A stretch of DNA of 64,000 nt from Pseudazoarcus pumilus (GCF_002872475.1 NZ_CP025682.1:1488001-1552000), one strand, 5' to 3'. Positions 10,322 to 21,200 are shown, counted from the first letter of the stretch. A program made the numbers and translations. Notes: generated by a model not told the origin, from the sequence alone.

Positions 10322-11137
10322 ATGTCCAGAATCCAAACCGTTTTCGAACGCCAGCGCGAACAGGGCCGCAAGGCCCTGATTCCGTTCATCACCGCCGGCG
10401 ACCCCGACGCAGAACTGACCCTGTCGCTGATGCACGCGCTGGTCGAAGGTGGCGCCGACATCATCGAGCTTGGCGTGCCGTTTTCCGATCCGATGGCCGA
10501 CGGGCCGACCATCCAGCGCGCTTCCGAACGCGCGCTCGCGCGCGGCATGACGCTGCGCAAGGTCATCGAGCTGGTGCGCCGCTTTCGCGAGAACGACCTC
10601 GACACCCCAGTGGTGCTGATGGGTTACGCCAACCCCATCGAGGCAATGGGACCGCAGGCCTTCGTCGACGCTGCGCGTGAGGCCGGCGTTGACGGTGTGC
10701 TGGTGGTCGACTACCCACCCGAGGAGTGCCGCGAGTTCGCAGTGCGCGTGCGCGACGCGGGCCTCGACCCGATCTTCCTGCTGGCGCCGACGTCGACGGA
10801 TCAACGTTTCGGCGACATCTCCGAAGCCGGCAGTGGCTACATCTACTACGTGTCGCTCAAGGGCGTGACCGGGGTCGGCGCGGTCGACTTCGACGAGGTC
10901 GGGCGTCGCATCGAAAGCATCCGCTCGCGCGTCGGTCTGCCCATCGGGGTGGGCTTCGGCATCCGCGATGCCGCCTCCGCGCAGCGCGTCGGACGTTTCG
11001 CCGACGCGATCGTCGTCGGCAGTCGCATCATCGAGGAGATCGAGGGCAGTGCGCGCGAGGACGCCGCGGCGAATGTACGCACCTTCGTGCAAGGTTTGCG
11101 CGACGCGCTCGACGAACTGCAGGAGAAGGGACGATGA
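10322..11137 (+). CDS. trpA: Tryptophan synthase alpha chain
   Basis: 271 residues. It cleaves indole-3-glycerol phosphate and channels indole to TrpB. The block [12 protein letters not shown], the catalytic Glu in [19 protein letters not shown] and the catalytic Asp region [14 protein letters not shown] are present, as is the phosphate-binding GVGFGIRD. The gene starts 38 nt after trpB. Its TGA overlaps the accD ATG in an ATGA junction. Confidence 0.97.
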   Translation: MSRIQTVFERQREQGRKALIPFITAGDPDAELTLSLMHALVEGGADIIELGVPFSDPMADGPTIQRASERALARGMTLRKVIELVRRFRENDLDTPVVLMGYANPIEAMGPQAFVDAAREAGVDGVLVVDYPPEECREFAVRVRDAGLDPIFLLAPTSTDQRFGDISEAGSGYIYYVSLKGVTGVGAVDFDEVGRRIESIRSRVGLPIGVGFGIRDAASAQRVGRFADAIVVGSRIIEEIEGSAREDAAANVRTFVQGLRDALDELQEKGR

Positions 11138-12012
11138 GCTGGTTCAGCAAGCTGCTGCCGCCGCGCATCAACAAGTCGGCGGCTGGCGGCAAGAAGTCCA
11201 TTCCCGAAGGGCTGTGGAGCAAGTGCTCGGCATGCGAGGCCGTGCTCTATCGCGCCGATCTGGACAGCAACCAGGCGGTCTGCCCGAAGTGCGGCCATCA
11301 CCAGCGCATTCGCGCGCGCGAGCGTCTCGACCATCTGCTCGACGCCGATGGCCGCGAGGAGATCGGCCGCGAGGTCACGCCGGTCGATCCGCTCAAGTTT
11401 CGCGACTCCAAGCGCTACACGGATCGTCTCTCCGCCGCCACCAAGCAGACCGCCGAGGACGATGCGCTGGTCGTGATGCGCGGCGCCCTGTGCGGTCAGC
11501 CGGTGGTGGTTGCCTGTTTCGAATTCGACTTCATGGGCGGTTCCATGGGTTCGGTCGTCGGCGAGCGCTTCATGCGCGGCGTGCGTGCGGCCGAACAACT
11601 GCGCGCTCCGTTCATCTGCATCACTGCCTCAGGCGGGGCACGCATGCAGGAGAGCCTGTTCTCGCTGATGCAGATGGCCAAGACCACGGCGGGCCTGACG
11701 CGGCTCTCCAAGCGCCGTCTACCCTTCATCACGGTGCTCACCGACCCGACCATGGGCGGGGTGTCGGCGAGCTTCGCGTTCCTGGGGGACGTGGTCATCG
11801 CCGAGCCGGGTGCGCTGATCGGTTTCGCCGGACCGCGCGTGATCGAGCAGACGGTGCGCGAGACCCTTCCCGAGGGCTTCCAGCGCTCCGAATTCCTTCT
11901 CGAAAAGGGCGCGATCGACATGATCGTCGACCGCCGTGAGATGCGTGACGAGCTCGCCCACATCATCGCCTTGCTCACCCGCCAGAACGCGCCCGCAGCG
12001 TCCGCCTCCTGA
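11134..12012 (+). CDS. accD: Acetyl-CoA carboxylase carboxyltransferase subunit beta
   Basis: 292 residues. With AccA it transfers the carboxyl group from biotin to acetyl-CoA, the first step of fatty acid synthesis. A four-cysteine zinc ribbon is visible (Cys31, Cys34, Cys50, Cys53 in KCSACE and VCPKCG). The carboxyltransferase core contains [11 protein letters not shown] and the oxyanion region [27 protein letters not shown] gives a strong RBS inside the end of trpA. Confidence 0.97.
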   Translation: MSWFSKLLPPRINKSAAGGKKSIPEGLWSKCSACEAVLYRADLDSNQAVCPKCGHHQRIRARERLDHLLDADGREEIGREVTPVDPLKFRDSKRYTDRLSAATKQTAEDDALVVMRGALCGQPVVVACFEFDFMGGSMGSVVGERFMRGVRAAEQLRAPFICITASGGARMQESLFSLMQMAKTTAGLTRLSKRRLPFITVLTDPTMGGVSASFAFLGDVVIAEPGALIGFAGPRVIEQTVRETLPEGFQRSEFLLEKGAIDMIVDRREMRDELAHIIALLTRQNAPAASAS

Positions 12013-12026
12013 TCCCGGTCGTCCGC

Positions 12027-13340
12027 ATGTCGCCGCCGAAGACCCTCGACGCCTGGTTGCGGCTGCTCGAGTCGCGCCACGCACACGCGATCCAGCTCGG
12101 GCTGGAGCGTGTCGAGGCGGTGTGTGCGCGCATGGCATGCGCCAGCGACGCGGTGATCATCACCGTCGGTGGCACCAACGGCAAGGGCTCGACCTGCGCG
12201 ATGCTCGAGGCGGTGTTGCGCGCCGGCGGCCATCGTGTCGGTCTGTACACCTCCCCGCATCTGCTGCGTTACAACGAGCGCGTGCGCATCGATGGCCGGG
12301 AAGTCGATGACGCGACCTTGGTGGAGGCCTTCGATGCGGTCGAGGCCGCGCGTGAAGACACCCCGCTGACCTATTTCGAACACGGCACGCTCGCGGCATG
12401 GCATGTGTTCTGTCGCGATCGGCTCGACGTGATCGTGCTCGAGGTGGGGCTGGGCGGACGTCTGGATGCGGTCAATGTGTTCGACCCGGATTGTGCCGTC
12501 GTCACGTCGATCGCGATGGACCATCAGGACTACCTCGGTGACACGCGCGAAGCCATCGGCCACGAGAAGGCCGGCATCTTCCGCGCCGGGCGGCCGGCAA
12601 TATGTGCCGATCCGCAGCCTCCGGAGTCCCTGGTGTGCCACGCGCGGGACATCGGCGCCGAACTGTGGCTGATCGGGCGCGATTTCGGTCATTCGGGCGA
12701 CCGTCAGCAGTGGTCGTGGTGGCGCGCCGCACGTGGAGCGGAAGCGGCGCCGGTGCGCCGCTCAGGTCTGGCCTTTCCGGCGCTGCGCGGTGTCAATCAG
12801 TTGCTCAACGCCTCGGCCGTGCTGATGGCGCTGGAAGTATTGCGTGATCGCATTCCGGTGGCGATGCAGGCGGTTCGCGAAGGTTTCATGCATGTCGAAT
12901 TGCCCGGACGATTCCAGATTCTGCCTGGGCGACCTGCCGTGATCCTGGACGTCGCGCACAACGTACAGGCGGCGGGGGTGCTCGCGGAAAACCTGATTTC
13001 GATGGGTTTCTTTCCCGAAACCTGGGCGGTGGTGGGCATGTATGCCGATAAGGACGTCGAGGGTGTGGTCGGCCTGCTCGCCGGACGCATCGACCACTGG
13101 TGCGTGGCGAGTCTCGACGGACCGCGAGGGTTGTCGGCCGAGGCTCTTGCGACCCGCATGCATGAAGCCGGCATCGACTCCGATGTGCGCTGCTTCGACA
13201 GTCCCGACGAGGCCTATCGTGCAGTGCGGAAATGCGCAGGCGACGATGATAGAATTGTGGTCTTCGGGTCTTTCATGACCGTGTCCGGCGTGATGGCCGC
13301 GATCGGGACTTCTGGAGCGCATGCCCCGCGTGTCCGATAA
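12027..13340 (+). CDS. folC: Bifunctional folylpolyglutamate/dihydrofolate synthase
   Basis: 437 residues. FolC adds glutamate to dihydropteroate and to reduced folates. The ATP-binding loop GGTNGKGSTCAMLEAVL, the omega-loop region GLYTSPHLLRYNERVRIDG and the Mur-ligase-like DVAHNVQAAGVLAENL are present. It starts 14 nt after accD and overlaps the next gene by 20 nt. FolP, which makes the dihydropteroate, is encoded at 46263. Confidence 0.96.
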   Translation: MSPPKTLDAWLRLLESRHAHAIQLGLERVEAVCARMACASDAVIITVGGTNGKGSTCAMLEAVLRAGGHRVGLYTSPHLLRYNERVRIDGREVDDATLVEAFDAVEAAREDTPLTYFEHGTLAAWHVFCRDRLDVIVLEVGLGGRLDAVNVFDPDCAVVTSIAMDHQDYLGDTREAIGHEKAGIFRAGRPAICADPQPPESLVCHARDIGAELWLIGRDFGHSGDRQQWSWWRAARGAEAAPVRRSGLAFPALRGVNQLLNASAVLMALEVLRDRIPVAMQAVREGFMHVELPGRFQILPGRPAVILDVAHNVQAAGVLAENLISMGFFPETWAVVGMYADKDVEGVVGLLAGRIDHWCVASLDGPRGLSAEALATRMHEAGIDSDVRCFDSPDEAYRAVRKCAGDDDRIVVFGSFMTVSGVMAAIGTSGAHAPRVR

Positions 13341-14037
13341 CGACAACCTCGAGTTAAAAAAGCGTTCGCGCCGCCGCCTCGTCGGTGCCGCCGCGCTGGC
13401 GCTGGTCGCCGCGATCGTCCTGCCGATGGTGATGGACAGCGAGCCGGCCACCAGCGTGCACGACATCCAGGTCAGTATTCCCGAGCGCGGTCTCGACAGC
13501 AGCCCGATCTCGGCGCTGCCGGAGACGCCCCCGTCCCGGCCGACCGAAATTCCGACGGTTCCCGACAGCGCCGCGCCTGAGGTTGAGGAGGCGGTGCGCC
13601 CGGTCGAGCCGGTGGTCGAGCCTGAGCCCAGGCCTGCGCCGCCTGCTGCGGCGACCGCGCAAGGCGCGGAGCGCGAGGCCGCGCCGAGGGCGCCCACCGA
13701 TGAACCCACTCCGGTACAGGCGCAGACCCCGCCCGAGGCGGATGTTGCCGAGTCGAGTGCGGAGGCTGAGCGTGCGCGGGCGATCCTCGAGGGGCGCACG
13801 ACTTCCCCTCCGGTTTCCTCGGACGAATTCGTGGTTCAGGTGGGGGCCTTCTCGGATGCCGACAAGGCTTCCTCGCGCCAGCTCGAGCTGGCTGCGCGTG
13901 GCTTCAAATCCTATATCGAACGCAGTGGCGGGGTTTCGCGCGTGCGCATCGGGCCGTTCGCCTCGCGCGTGGATGCCGAGGCGATGCTGCGCAGGCTCGA
14001 GAGCGCTTCGCTCGACGGCGTGGTGTCGACGCGCTGA
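13321..14037 (+). CDS. dedD: SPOR-domain membrane protein (DedD-like)
   Basis: 238 residues. A basic N terminus (KKRSRRR) precedes one membrane span (about 22-41), then a long Pro/Ala/Glu-rich periplasmic linker (about 45-165) and a C-terminal SPOR domain (EFVVQVGAFSDADKASSRQLEL to the end). SPOR domains bind denuded glycan at the septum, and DedD-like proteins join the division machinery. The folC-dedD-cvpA-purF order is the classic neighbourhood, which supports the name. Confidence 0.9.
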   Translation: MPRVSDNDNLELKKRSRRRLVGAAALALVAAIVLPMVMDSEPATSVHDIQVSIPERGLDSSPISALPETPPSRPTEIPTVPDSAAPEVEEAVRPVEPVVEPEPRPAPPAAATAQGAEREAAPRAPTDEPTPVQAQTPPEADVAESSAEAERARAILEGRTTSPPVSSDEFVVQVGAFSDADKASSRQLELAARGFKSYIERSGGVSRVRIGPFASRVDAEAMLRRLESASLDGVVSTR

Positions 14038-14045
14038 CGGGCGGA

Positions 14046-14537
14046 ATGACGGTCTTCGATTACATTCTGCTGGCGGTCGTGGCGATGTCGGCGCTGGTGG
14101 GCATGTGGCGCGGACTGGTCAGCGAGATCATGGCGCTGGTGGCCTGGATTGCCGCGCTGGGCGCGGCGTGGCTGTATGCGTCCAGCGTCGCCGAGATGTT
14201 CGCTGGCGTCATCAGTGAGCCGGCGTGGCGTCAGGTCGCGGGTTTCGCCGCGATCTTCGTGGGCGTACTATTGCTCGCAGCGATTCTGCGCTTCCTGCTT
14301 AGGGAGTTGCTGCGGGCTGCAGGACTGGGGCCGGCGGACCGCATGTTCGGTACGCTGTTCGGCGTCGCCAGAGGTGTGGCGATCGCGTTCGTGCTGGTGC
14401 TGGTAGGTGGCATGTTGGGCATGGCGAAGGAACCCTGGTGGGTCAATTCGCTGCTGGCCCCGCCGCTTGAGACGGCGGTCATCGCTTCCAAGCCATGGCT
14501 GCCGGATGTGGTCGCCGAGAGGATTCGGTTCAGATAG
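14046..14537 (+). CDS. cvpA: CvpA family inner-membrane protein
   Basis: 163 residues with four hydrophobic spans. It starts [27 protein letters not shown], the conserved CvpA opening. In E. coli CvpA is required for colicin V production and is cotranscribed with purF; its molecular function is unresolved. It lies 8 nt after the SPOR gene and 11 nt before purF. Confidence 0.94.
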   Translation: MTVFDYILLAVVAMSALVGMWRGLVSEIMALVAWIAALGAAWLYASSVAEMFAGVISEPAWRQVAGFAAIFVGVLLLAAILRFLLRELLRAAGLGPADRMFGTLFGVARGVAIAFVLVLVGGMLGMAKEPWWVNSLLAPPLETAVIASKPWLPDVVAERIRFR

Positions 14538-14548
14538 GTGCTCGTTCC

Positions 14549-16072
14549 ATGTGCGGAATCATAGGGGTCGTCGCGAAGTCCCCGGTCAATCAGATGTTGT
14601 ACGACGGTCTGCTGGTTCTCCAGCACCGGGGGCAGGACGCCGCCGGCATCGCGACCTCGGACGGTTCCAAGTTCTTCATGCACAAGGCCCCGGGCCTGGT
14701 GCGTGACTCGTTCCGGACGCGCAACATGCGCAATCTCGTCGGCAATTCGGGCATCGGCCACGTGCGCTACCCGACCGCCGGCTCGTCCTGCAATCCGGCC
14801 GAGGCGCAGCCGTTCTACGTCAATTCGCCGTTCGGCTTGCTGCTCGCCCACAACGGCAATCTGACCAACTCGGAAGAGCTCAAGCGCGAGATCTACCTGT
14901 CGGACCTGCGCCACATCAACACCACTTCGGATTCCGAGGTGCTGCTCAACGTGCTCGCGCATGAACTGCAGGCCGCGGCCAACGGCTTCAAGCTTGATGA
15001 CGAGGCGGTCTTCCGTGCGGTCGCGAACGTGCATCGGCGCTGTCGTGGTGCCTACGCCGCGGTGGTGATGATTGCCGGCTATGGTCTCCTCGCCTTCCGT
15101 GATCCGCACGGCATCCGTCCGCTGGTGGTGGGGCGTCGGGATGTCGAGGAGGGCGCGGAGTGGATGGTTGCTTCCGAATCCGTGGCGATCGACGTGTCCG
15201 GTCACCGCATGGTGCGCGATGTTGCGCCAGGCGAGGCGATACTGATCGATCTGGACGGCAGTTTCCGCAGCCGTCAGTGCGCGCAGAGCACGGTGCAGGC
15301 GCCGTGCATGTTCGAGTTCGTGTATCTGGCGCGCCCGGACTCGATCATCGACGGCATCTCGGTGTACGAGTCACGCGTGAAGATGGGCGAATACCTCGCG
15401 GAGAAGTTCCGCCGCACGTATCCGCACGCCGATGTGGATGTGGTGATCCCGATCCCCGATTCGAGTCGCCCCTCCGCGATGGAGATGGCCCATCATCTGG
15501 GGCTGCCGTACCGCGAAGGCTTCGTCAAGAACCGCTACATCGGCCGCACCTTCATCATGCCGGGCCAGGCCGTGCGGCGTAAGTCGGTGCGCCAGAAGCT
15601 CAACGCCATCCATCAGGAGTTCAAGGGCAAGACGGTACTGCTGGTCGACGACTCCATCGTGCGCGGAACCACCAGCCGCGAGATCGTCATGATGGCGCGC
15701 GAGGCCGGCGCGGTGAAGGTCTATCTGGCCTCGGCCGCGCCGCCGGTGCGCTATGCCAATGTGTACGGCATCGACATGCCCTCGCGCAGCGAACTCATCG
15801 CCGCCCATCGCGACGAACAGGAAATCTGCCGAGAGATCGGCGCCGACGGCCTGATCTACCAGGATCTGGAAGACCTCAAGGCCTCGGTGGCGGCGCTCAA
15901 TCCGGCGATCTCGCATTTCGAGACCTCGTGCTTCGACGGAAACTATGTCACCGGCGACATCACGGAAGAATACCTGTCCGGCGTCGAGAATCAGCGCGGC
16001 GAAGGACGCGGTGGCGAAGTCGATGACGATGCCCAGCTCGACCTGAATCTGGTGGTCGGCAACCAGGACTGA
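14549..16072 (+). CDS. purF: Amidophosphoribosyltransferase
   Basis: 507 residues. PurF makes phosphoribosylamine from PRPP and glutamine, the first committed step of purine synthesis. The sequence starts [11 protein letters not shown], so Cys2 becomes the N-terminal nucleophile after Met removal and there is no propeptide, as in the E. coli-type enzyme. The glutaminase [14 protein letters not shown] and the PRPP motif [18 protein letters not shown] are intact. The start is fixed by the need for an N-terminal Cys. Confidence 0.97.
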   Translation: MCGIIGVVAKSPVNQMLYDGLLVLQHRGQDAAGIATSDGSKFFMHKAPGLVRDSFRTRNMRNLVGNSGIGHVRYPTAGSSCNPAEAQPFYVNSPFGLLLAHNGNLTNSEELKREIYLSDLRHINTTSDSEVLLNVLAHELQAAANGFKLDDEAVFRAVANVHRRCRGAYAAVVMIAGYGLLAFRDPHGIRPLVVGRRDVEEGAEWMVASESVAIDVSGHRMVRDVAPGEAILIDLDGSFRSRQCAQSTVQAPCMFEFVYLARPDSIIDGISVYESRVKMGEYLAEKFRRTYPHADVDVVIPIPDSSRPSAMEMAHHLGLPYREGFVKNRYIGRTFIMPGQAVRRKSVRQKLNAIHQEFKGKTVLLVDDSIVRGTTSREIVMMAREAGAVKVYLASAAPPVRYANVYGIDMPSRSELIAAHRDEQEICREIGADGLIYQDLEDLKASVAALNPAISHFETSCFDGNYVTGDITEEYLSGVENQRGEGRGGEVDDDAQLDLNLVVGNQD

Positions 16073-16094
16073 TGGGCGCGACGCCCCCAAGACA

Positions 16095-17267
16095 ATGAAC
16101 GACTTTGATTTCGACACCCTCGCGGTGCGCGCCGGGACGACGCGCAGCGATTTCGGCGAGCACAGCGAGGCGCTCTACCTGACCTCGAGTTTCTGCTTCG
16201 AGAATGCGGCCGAAGCGGCCGCGCGTTTCTCGGGCGAGGAGGCGGGTATGGTCTATGCCCGCTTCACCAACCCCACCGTGTCGATGATGCAGGAGCGGCT
16301 CGCCGCCCTCGAAGGGGGCGAGGCTTGTGTCGCCACCTCGTCGGGGATGTCAGCCATTCTCGCGCTGGTGATGGGCACGATGAAAGCCGGTGAGCACGTC
16401 GTCGCCTCCACCGGCCTGTTTGGCGCGACGCAGCAGTTGCTGGGTAACATCATGGCGCGTTTCGGCATCGAGACCACGATGGTGCCGGCCACCGATGTGG
16501 AGGCCTACCGTCGCGCGATTCGCCCCGAGACACGGCTGATCTTCGTCGAGACGCCGTCGAACCCGCTTACCGAGGTCGTCGACATCTCGGCGGTGGCGGC
16601 GGTCGCCCGCGAAGCCGGTGCGCTGTTCGCGGTCGACAACTGCTTCTGCACGCCGGCGCTGCAGCGCCCGCTCGAACTCGGCGCGGACATCGTCGTGCAT
16701 TCGGCCACCAAGTATCTGGACGGGCAGGGTCGCGTGCTCGGCGGTGCAGTGGTCGGTGCCGCACCCGTCGTCGAGGAAGTGTTCAAGTTCCTGCGCACTG
16801 CCGGACCGTGCATCTCGCCATTCAATGCCTGGGTGATCCTCAAGGGACTGGAGACGCTACGCATCCGCATGCAGGCGCAGTCGGCCGCGGCGCTCGAACT
16901 GGCGCGCTGGCTGGAGGTGCTGCCGGGTGTTGCGCGCGTGCATTACCCGGGGCTGGAATCGCACCCGCAGCATGCGCTGGCGATGCGCCAGCAGCGTGGC
17001 AGCGGCGGCGCGATCGTCAGCTTCGATGTCGAGGGCGGACGCGAGCGCGCCTGGCAGGTCGTCGACTCGACACGGATGCTGTCGATCACGGCCAACCTGG
17101 GCGACACGCGCACCACCATCACGCATCCGGCGACGACCACGCACGGGCGCATCTCGGCCGAGGCGCGCACTGCGGCCGGCATCGGCGAGGGGCTGCTGCG
17201 TGTGGCCGTCGGGCTGGAGTCGGTCGAGGACATCAAGGCCGATCTGGCGCGCGGCCTGCATGCTTGA
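16095..17267 (+). CDS. metZ: O-succinylhomoserine sulfhydrylase
   Basis: 390 residues, a PLP enzyme of the Cys/Met metabolism family. The PLP lysine is Lys206 in HSATKYLDGQGR. The start DFDTLAVRAGTTRSDFGEHSEALYLTSSF and the purF-metZ neighbourhood match MetZ, which uses sulfide directly to make homocysteine. A cystathionine synthase role is the main alternative but fits the context less well. It ends near a stem-loop shared with the convergent lpxH. Confidence 0.92.
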   Translation: MNDFDFDTLAVRAGTTRSDFGEHSEALYLTSSFCFENAAEAAARFSGEEAGMVYARFTNPTVSMMQERLAALEGGEACVATSSGMSAILALVMGTMKAGEHVVASTGLFGATQQLLGNIMARFGIETTMVPATDVEAYRRAIRPETRLIFVETPSNPLTEVVDISAVAAVAREAGALFAVDNCFCTPALQRPLELGADIVVHSATKYLDGQGRVLGGAVVGAAPVVEEVFKFLRTAGPCISPFNAWVILKGLETLRIRMQAQSAAALELARWLEVLPGVARVHYPGLESHPQHALAMRQQRGSGGAIVSFDVEGGRERAWQVVDSTRMLSITANLGDTRTTITHPATTTHGRISAEARTAAGIGEGLLRVAVGLESVEDIKADLARGLHA

Positions 17268-17292
17268 GGACCGCGTGTGACGGCAAATGACG

Positions 17293-17313
17293 GGCCGCCT
17301 GCGGGCGGCCTTG
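17293..17313. terminator. Stem-loop between convergent metZ and lpxH
   Basis: GGCCGCC (17293-17299), loop TGCG, GGCGGCC (17304-17310), then TTGTTA. A 7-bp GC stem placed between two convergent stops suits a shared terminator, although the T tract is weak. Confidence 0.55.
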
Positions 17314-17318
17314 TTACA

Positions 17319-18050
17319 TCAGGCGGGTCGAATGCGGCCGGTCACGAAGCCGTGCGCTCCGTCCCACAGCAGGTAGGGCGCATCATCGTGCCAGTCGGGC
17401 AGCACCCAGCGCACGCACTCGCGCCCGTCGACGTGGTGTACGTGACGCGCGGGGCGGTGCGTGTGGCCATGGATCAGCGTCGGGTGGCCATGAGCGCGCA
17501 GCAGGGTTTCGACCGCCGATACGTTGACGTCCATGATCTGCATCGACTTGCTCTGCTTGGACTCGGCGCTCTTCGCGCGCAGGTCGTCGACGATGGCGCG
17601 GCGCTCGGCCAGCGGACGGGCGAGAAAGTCGCGCTGCCAGGCCGGATCGCGCACCATTGCGCGATACTGCTGATAGGCGACGTCGTCGGTGCACAACGTA
17701 TCGCCATGTGAGAGCAGCACGCACTGGCCGTCCAGATCGATTTCGCTGGGTTCGGCGAGCAGGCGCAAGCCCGCACGCGCGGCGTAATCCTCGCCGATCA
17801 GGAAATCCCGGTTGCCCGCCAGAAACCAGATCGCGACGCCGTCCTCGTCGGCCAGCGCGCGCAGGCGCGTCGCGACGTGGCGGGCGAGCGCCGTATCATC
17901 ATCGTCGCCGGCCCAGTATTCGAACAGATCACCGAGGATGTAGAGCGTGTCCACGCCGCGTGCCGGCCCGTCGATCAGCGCGTCGAATGCGGCGAGGGTT
18001 TCGGGGTGCTCCTCGCCCAGATGCAGGTCGGAGATGAACAGTGCCTTCAC
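17319..18050 (-). CDS. lpxH: UDP-2,3-diacylglucosamine diphosphatase
   Basis: 243 residues from a GTG start at 18050. LpxH hydrolyses UDP-2,3-diacylglucosamine to lipid X in lipid A synthesis. The calcineurin-like metal motifs are all visible: FISDLHLGEEH, YILGDLFEYW, FLAGNRDFL, LLSHGDTLCTDD and IHGHTHRP. No ATG exists near the start of homology; the frame is open further upstream but that stretch overlaps ppiB and has no family similarity. It lies 14 nt after ppiB on the same strand. Confidence 0.94.
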   Translation of the reverse strand: MKALFISDLHLGEEHPETLAAFDALIDGPARGVDTLYILGDLFEYWAGDDDDTALARHVATRLRALADEDGVAIWFLAGNRDFLIGEDYAARAGLRLLAEPSEIDLDGQCVLLSHGDTLCTDDVAYQQYRAMVRDPAWQRDFLARPLAERRAIVDDLRAKSAESKQSKSMQIMDVNVSAVETLLRAHGHPTLIHGHTHRPARHVHHVDGRECVRWVLPDWHDDAPYLLWDGAHGFVTGRIRPA

Positions 18051-18064
18051 CGGGCGGGCCGCGC

Positions 18065-18559
18065 TCAGGCGATCTCGGCGCGTTCGATCAGCACGTCCTC
18101 TTTCGGCACGTCCTGGTGAAAGCCGCTGGAGCCGGTGGGCACTGCGCGAATCTTGTCTACCACGTCGATGCCGTCGGTGACACGCCCGAACACGCAATAG
18201 CCCCAGCCCTGCATGTCGGGCGAGCGATGATTGAGGAAGGCGTTGTCGGCGACGTTGATGAAGAACTGCGCGGTGGCCGAGTGCGGTGCCTGCGTGCGCG
18301 CCATCGCGATGGTGCCGAAGTCGTTCTTGAGGCCGTTGTCGGCCTCGTTCTTAATCGGATCGCGCGTGGGCTTCTGCTTCATGCCGGGCTCGAAACCGCC
18401 GCCCTGGATCATGAAATTGTCGATGACGCGATGGAAGATGGTGCCGTCGTAATGACCAGCCTCGACGTAGGCGACGAAATTGGCGACCGTCTCGGGAGCC
18501 TTGTCGGCATCCAGTTCGAGGGTGATCGCACCGTGGTTGGTGTACAGCTTGACGTTCAT
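18065..18559 (-). CDS. ppiB: Cytoplasmic cyclophilin-type peptidyl-prolyl isomerase
   Basis: 164 residues starting [25 protein letters not shown] with no signal peptide, so cytoplasmic. Cyclophilin landmarks are [18 protein letters not shown] and the [18 protein letters not shown] block. It follows the exported paralogue encoded at 18579 by 19 nt and the two proteins are similar along their whole length, so they arose by duplication. Confidence 0.95.
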   Translation of the reverse strand: MNVKLYTNHGAITLELDADKAPETVANFVAYVEAGHYDGTIFHRVIDNFMIQGGGFEPGMKQKPTRDPIKNEADNGLKNDFGTIAMARTQAPHSATAQFFINVADNAFLNHRSPDMQGWGYCVFGRVTDGIDVVDKIRAVPTGSSGFHQDVPKEDVLIERAEIA

Positions 18560-18578
18560 GACGGGCTCCGGGGTGGAC

Positions 18579-19139
18579 TCAGTTGGATTCGACGAGCACC
18601 GCGCGTTCGACGACGACGGGCTCGACCGGGACGTTCTGGTGGGGGCCGGCACGGCGCGTGGGCAGCTTGCCGATCTCGCGCACGACACCCATGCCGTCGA
18701 CCACACGACCGAACACGGCATAGCCGTGACCGTCCGGGCGCGGGCGATCCAGCCCGGTGTTGTCGACGAGGTTGATGAAGAACTGCGAGGTGGCCGAGTC
18801 GGGCACGTTGGTGCGCGCCATGGCGATGGTGCCGGTCGCGTTCTTGAGTCCGTTGTCGGCCTCGTTACGGATCGGTGCGCGGGTGGGCTTCTGCTTGAGC
18901 TTTTCGTCGAAACCCCCGCCCTGGATCATGAAGCCGTCGATGACGCGATGAAACACGGTGCCGTCGTAATGTCCGTCGCGCACGTATTGCACGAAGTTCT
19001 CGACGGTCACCGGTGCCTTTTCGGCGTCGAGTTCGAGGCGGATCGTGCCGCGGTTGGTTTCGAGGTCGACGACGGGGTTTGCAGCTGCTGCGGCGAGGCT
19101 GGCGAGGGCGAACGTGCAGGCGAAGAGGGTACGGATCAT
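18579..19139 (-). CDS. ppiA: Periplasmic cyclophilin-type peptidyl-prolyl isomerase
   Basis: 186 residues. Residues 1-20 ([20 protein letters not shown]) form a Sec signal peptide, so the mature isomerase is periplasmic. The core carries [18 protein letters not shown] and [17 protein letters not shown]. It heads the minus-strand group ppiA-ppiB-lpxH and is transcribed divergently from cysS. Confidence 0.95.
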   Translation of the reverse strand: MIRTLFACTFALASLAAAAANPVVDLETNRGTIRLELDAEKAPVTVENFVQYVRDGHYDGTVFHRVIDGFMIQGGGFDEKLKQKPTRAPIRNEADNGLKNATGTIAMARTNVPDSATSQFFINLVDNTGLDRPRPDGHGYAVFGRVVDGMGVVREIGKLPTRRAGPHQNVPVEPVVVERAVLVESN

Positions 19140-19308
19140 GCGGGCTCCTGGGGCGGATTGTCGGGGGGAATGCGGCGCGTACGGGCGGTCGGGGAGGGGA
19201 TGCGCTGTGCTATGATCGCGCGCTTCGGGCTGTCCGCGATTCTAGCAAATCCGCCCGCCTCGCACATGGACACGCCCGCCGCGACAACCACCGCAACCGG
19301 ATGACGGC

Positions 19309-20682
19309 ATGCTGCAGATCCACAACACCCTGACCCGCAGGAAGCAGGAATTCGTACCCATCGAGGCCGGCAAGGTCCGCATGTACGTGTGCGGCATGAC
19401 GGTGTACGACTACTGTCACCTCGGTCACGCGCGGGTCATGGTGGTGTTCGACATGGTCTCGCGCTGGCTGCGTGCGAGCGGCTTCGACATCACCTATGTG
19501 CGCAACATCACCGATATCGACGACAAGATCATCCGCCGCGCGCAGGAAAACGGTGAATCGATTCGCGCCCTGACCGACCGTTTCATCGCCGCGATGCACG
19601 AGGATGCCGACGCGCTCGGCGTGCTGCGCCCCGATCACGAGCCGCGCGCCACCGATTACGTGGCCTCCATGCAGAGCCTGATCGAGCGCCTCACCGACAA
19701 GGGTCTGGCCTACGTCGCCGCCAACAAGGATGTGTGCTACGCGGTGCGCAAGTTCGACGGCTACGGCAAGCTCTCGGGCAAGTCGCTCGACGAGCTGCGT
19801 GCCGGCGAGCGCGTGGAAGTGGCCGGCGACAAGCACGATCCGCTCGACTTCGTGCTGTGGAAGCACGCGCGCGAGGATGAGCCGGGCGAGGTGAAGTGGG
19901 CCTCGCCCTGGGGTGAAGGCCGGCCGGGCTGGCATATCGAATGCTCGGCCATGAGCTCGGAGCTGCTCGGAGATCACTTCGACATCCATGGCGGCGGCGC
20001 CGACCTGCAGTTCCCGCACCACGAGAACGAGATCGCCCAGTCTGAGGGCGCACACGGCCACGCCTTCGTCAATTACTGGATGCACAACGGCTTCGTGCGC
20101 GTCGACGACGAGAAGATGTCCAAGTCGCTGGGCAACTTCTTCACCATCCGGGAGGTGCTGAAGAAATACGACGCCGAGGTGGTGCGCTTCTTCATCCTGC
20201 GCGCGCACTATCGCAGCGCCTTGAACTATTCCGATGCGCACCTCGATGACGCGCGTAACGCGCTCACCCGGCTGTATACGGCGCTGAAGAATGCCGCGCC
20301 GGCGCCGTTGACCGCCATCGACTGGAACGACGCGCATGCGGCGCGTTTTCGCGCGGCGATGGACGACGACTTCAATACCGCCGAGGCAGTAGCCGTGTTG
20401 TTCGAATTGGCCGGGGAGGTCAATCGCGACGCCGATGCCTTCAAGGCAAGCCTGCTCAAGGCGCTGGGCGGCGCGCTCGGCCTGCTCGAACGCGAGCCGC
20501 TTGCGTTCCTGCAAGGCGGGTCCGATGACGAAGCCGGCGAGATCGAGACGAAGATCGCCGAGCGCGCCGCGGCAAAGAAGGCGCGCGATTTCGCGACCGC
20601 CGACCGTATCCGCGACGAGTTGACGGCGGCGGGCATCGTCCTCGAGGACGGACCTGCCGGCACCACCTGGCGTCGCGCCTGA
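19309..20682 (+). CDS. cysS: Cysteinyl-tRNA synthetase
   Basis: 457 residues, the normal length. The class I HIGH motif appears as HLGH (37-40) and KMSKS at 269-273. A zinc ligand cysteine is at Cys28 in YVCGMTVYD, with others in HIECSAM and the downstream HHENE segment. A TATGAT hexamer at 19211-19216 may be the -10 of its promoter, about 90 nt before the ATG, but its -35 is poor. Identification is secure. Confidence 0.97.
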   Translation: MLQIHNTLTRRKQEFVPIEAGKVRMYVCGMTVYDYCHLGHARVMVVFDMVSRWLRASGFDITYVRNITDIDDKIIRRAQENGESIRALTDRFIAAMHEDADALGVLRPDHEPRATDYVASMQSLIERLTDKGLAYVAANKDVCYAVRKFDGYGKLSGKSLDELRAGERVEVAGDKHDPLDFVLWKHAREDEPGEVKWASPWGEGRPGWHIECSAMSSELLGDHFDIHGGGADLQFPHHENEIAQSEGAHGHAFVNYWMHNGFVRVDDEKMSKSLGNFFTIREVLKKYDAEVVRFFILRAHYRSALNYSDAHLDDARNALTRLYTALKNAAPAPLTAIDWNDAHAARFRAAMDDDFNTAEAVAVLFELAGEVNRDADAFKASLLKALGGALGLLEREPLAFLQGGSDDEAGEIETKIAERAAAKKARDFATADRIRDELTAAGIVLEDGPAGTTWRRA

Positions 20683-20742
20683 GCGAAATCGGCTAGCATC
20701 ACGCCGAAGGCCGCGACCGGCGGCGAAACCCGGAGTGCGCAC

Positions 20743-21153
20743 ATGTCCTATATCGAGGAATCATTGTCCGATGGCGAGCGCATCGAAGCCCGCTTTCGGC
20801 TGCACTGGTTCTCGTGGATGCCGATGGTCGGCTGGATCCTGCTGGGGGTGGTGACCTTCGGCCTCACCTTGCTGGTGGCGATCTACGAGTATCTGCGGCT
20901 GAAGTACCTGGAGCAGGGCGTCACCAACAAGCGCGTGATCCTCAAGCGCGGCATCATCAGCCGCCAGACCGACGAGATGAAGCTCGGCTCGATCGAGACC
21001 GTCGAGATCGATCAGAGTGTGTTCGGGCGCATCTTCGGTTTCGGCAACGTCCGCGTCACCGGTCGCGGCATCAGCGATCTGGTGTTCAAGCGCATCGACG
21101 ATCCGATGTCGGTCAAGCGCGCGATCGAGAACGTCAGCCACCCGGCGTCCTGA
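20743..21153 (+). CDS. PH-domain (bPH2/DUF304) membrane protein
   Basis: 136 residues. A short N-terminal part precedes two closely spaced hydrophobic spans (about 25-50), then a bacterial PH-like domain beginning YLEQGVTNKRVILKRGIISRQTDEMKLGSIETVEIDQSVFGRIFGFG as its core pattern. Such proteins are membrane anchored with the PH fold in the cytoplasm; the role is unknown. It lies 60 nt after cysS and ends at a strong terminator. Confidence 0.85.
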   Translation: MSYIEESLSDGERIEARFRLHWFSWMPMVGWILLGVVTFGLTLLVAIYEYLRLKYLEQGVTNKRVILKRGIISRQTDEMKLGSIETVEIDQSVFGRIFGFGNVRVTGRGISDLVFKRIDDPMSVKRAIENVSHPAS

Positions 21154-21172
21154 AGAACGCGGGCACACAAGC

Positions 21173-21200
21173 GAAGGGCCCGCCAACTGGCGGGCCCTTC
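21173..21200. terminator. Strong bidirectional stem-loop
   Basis: GAAGGGCCCGCC (21173-21184), loop AACT, GGCGGGCCCTTC (21189-21200): a perfect 12-bp stem. It sits between the PH-domain gene and the convergent dnaJ and can serve both. Confidence 0.85.
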
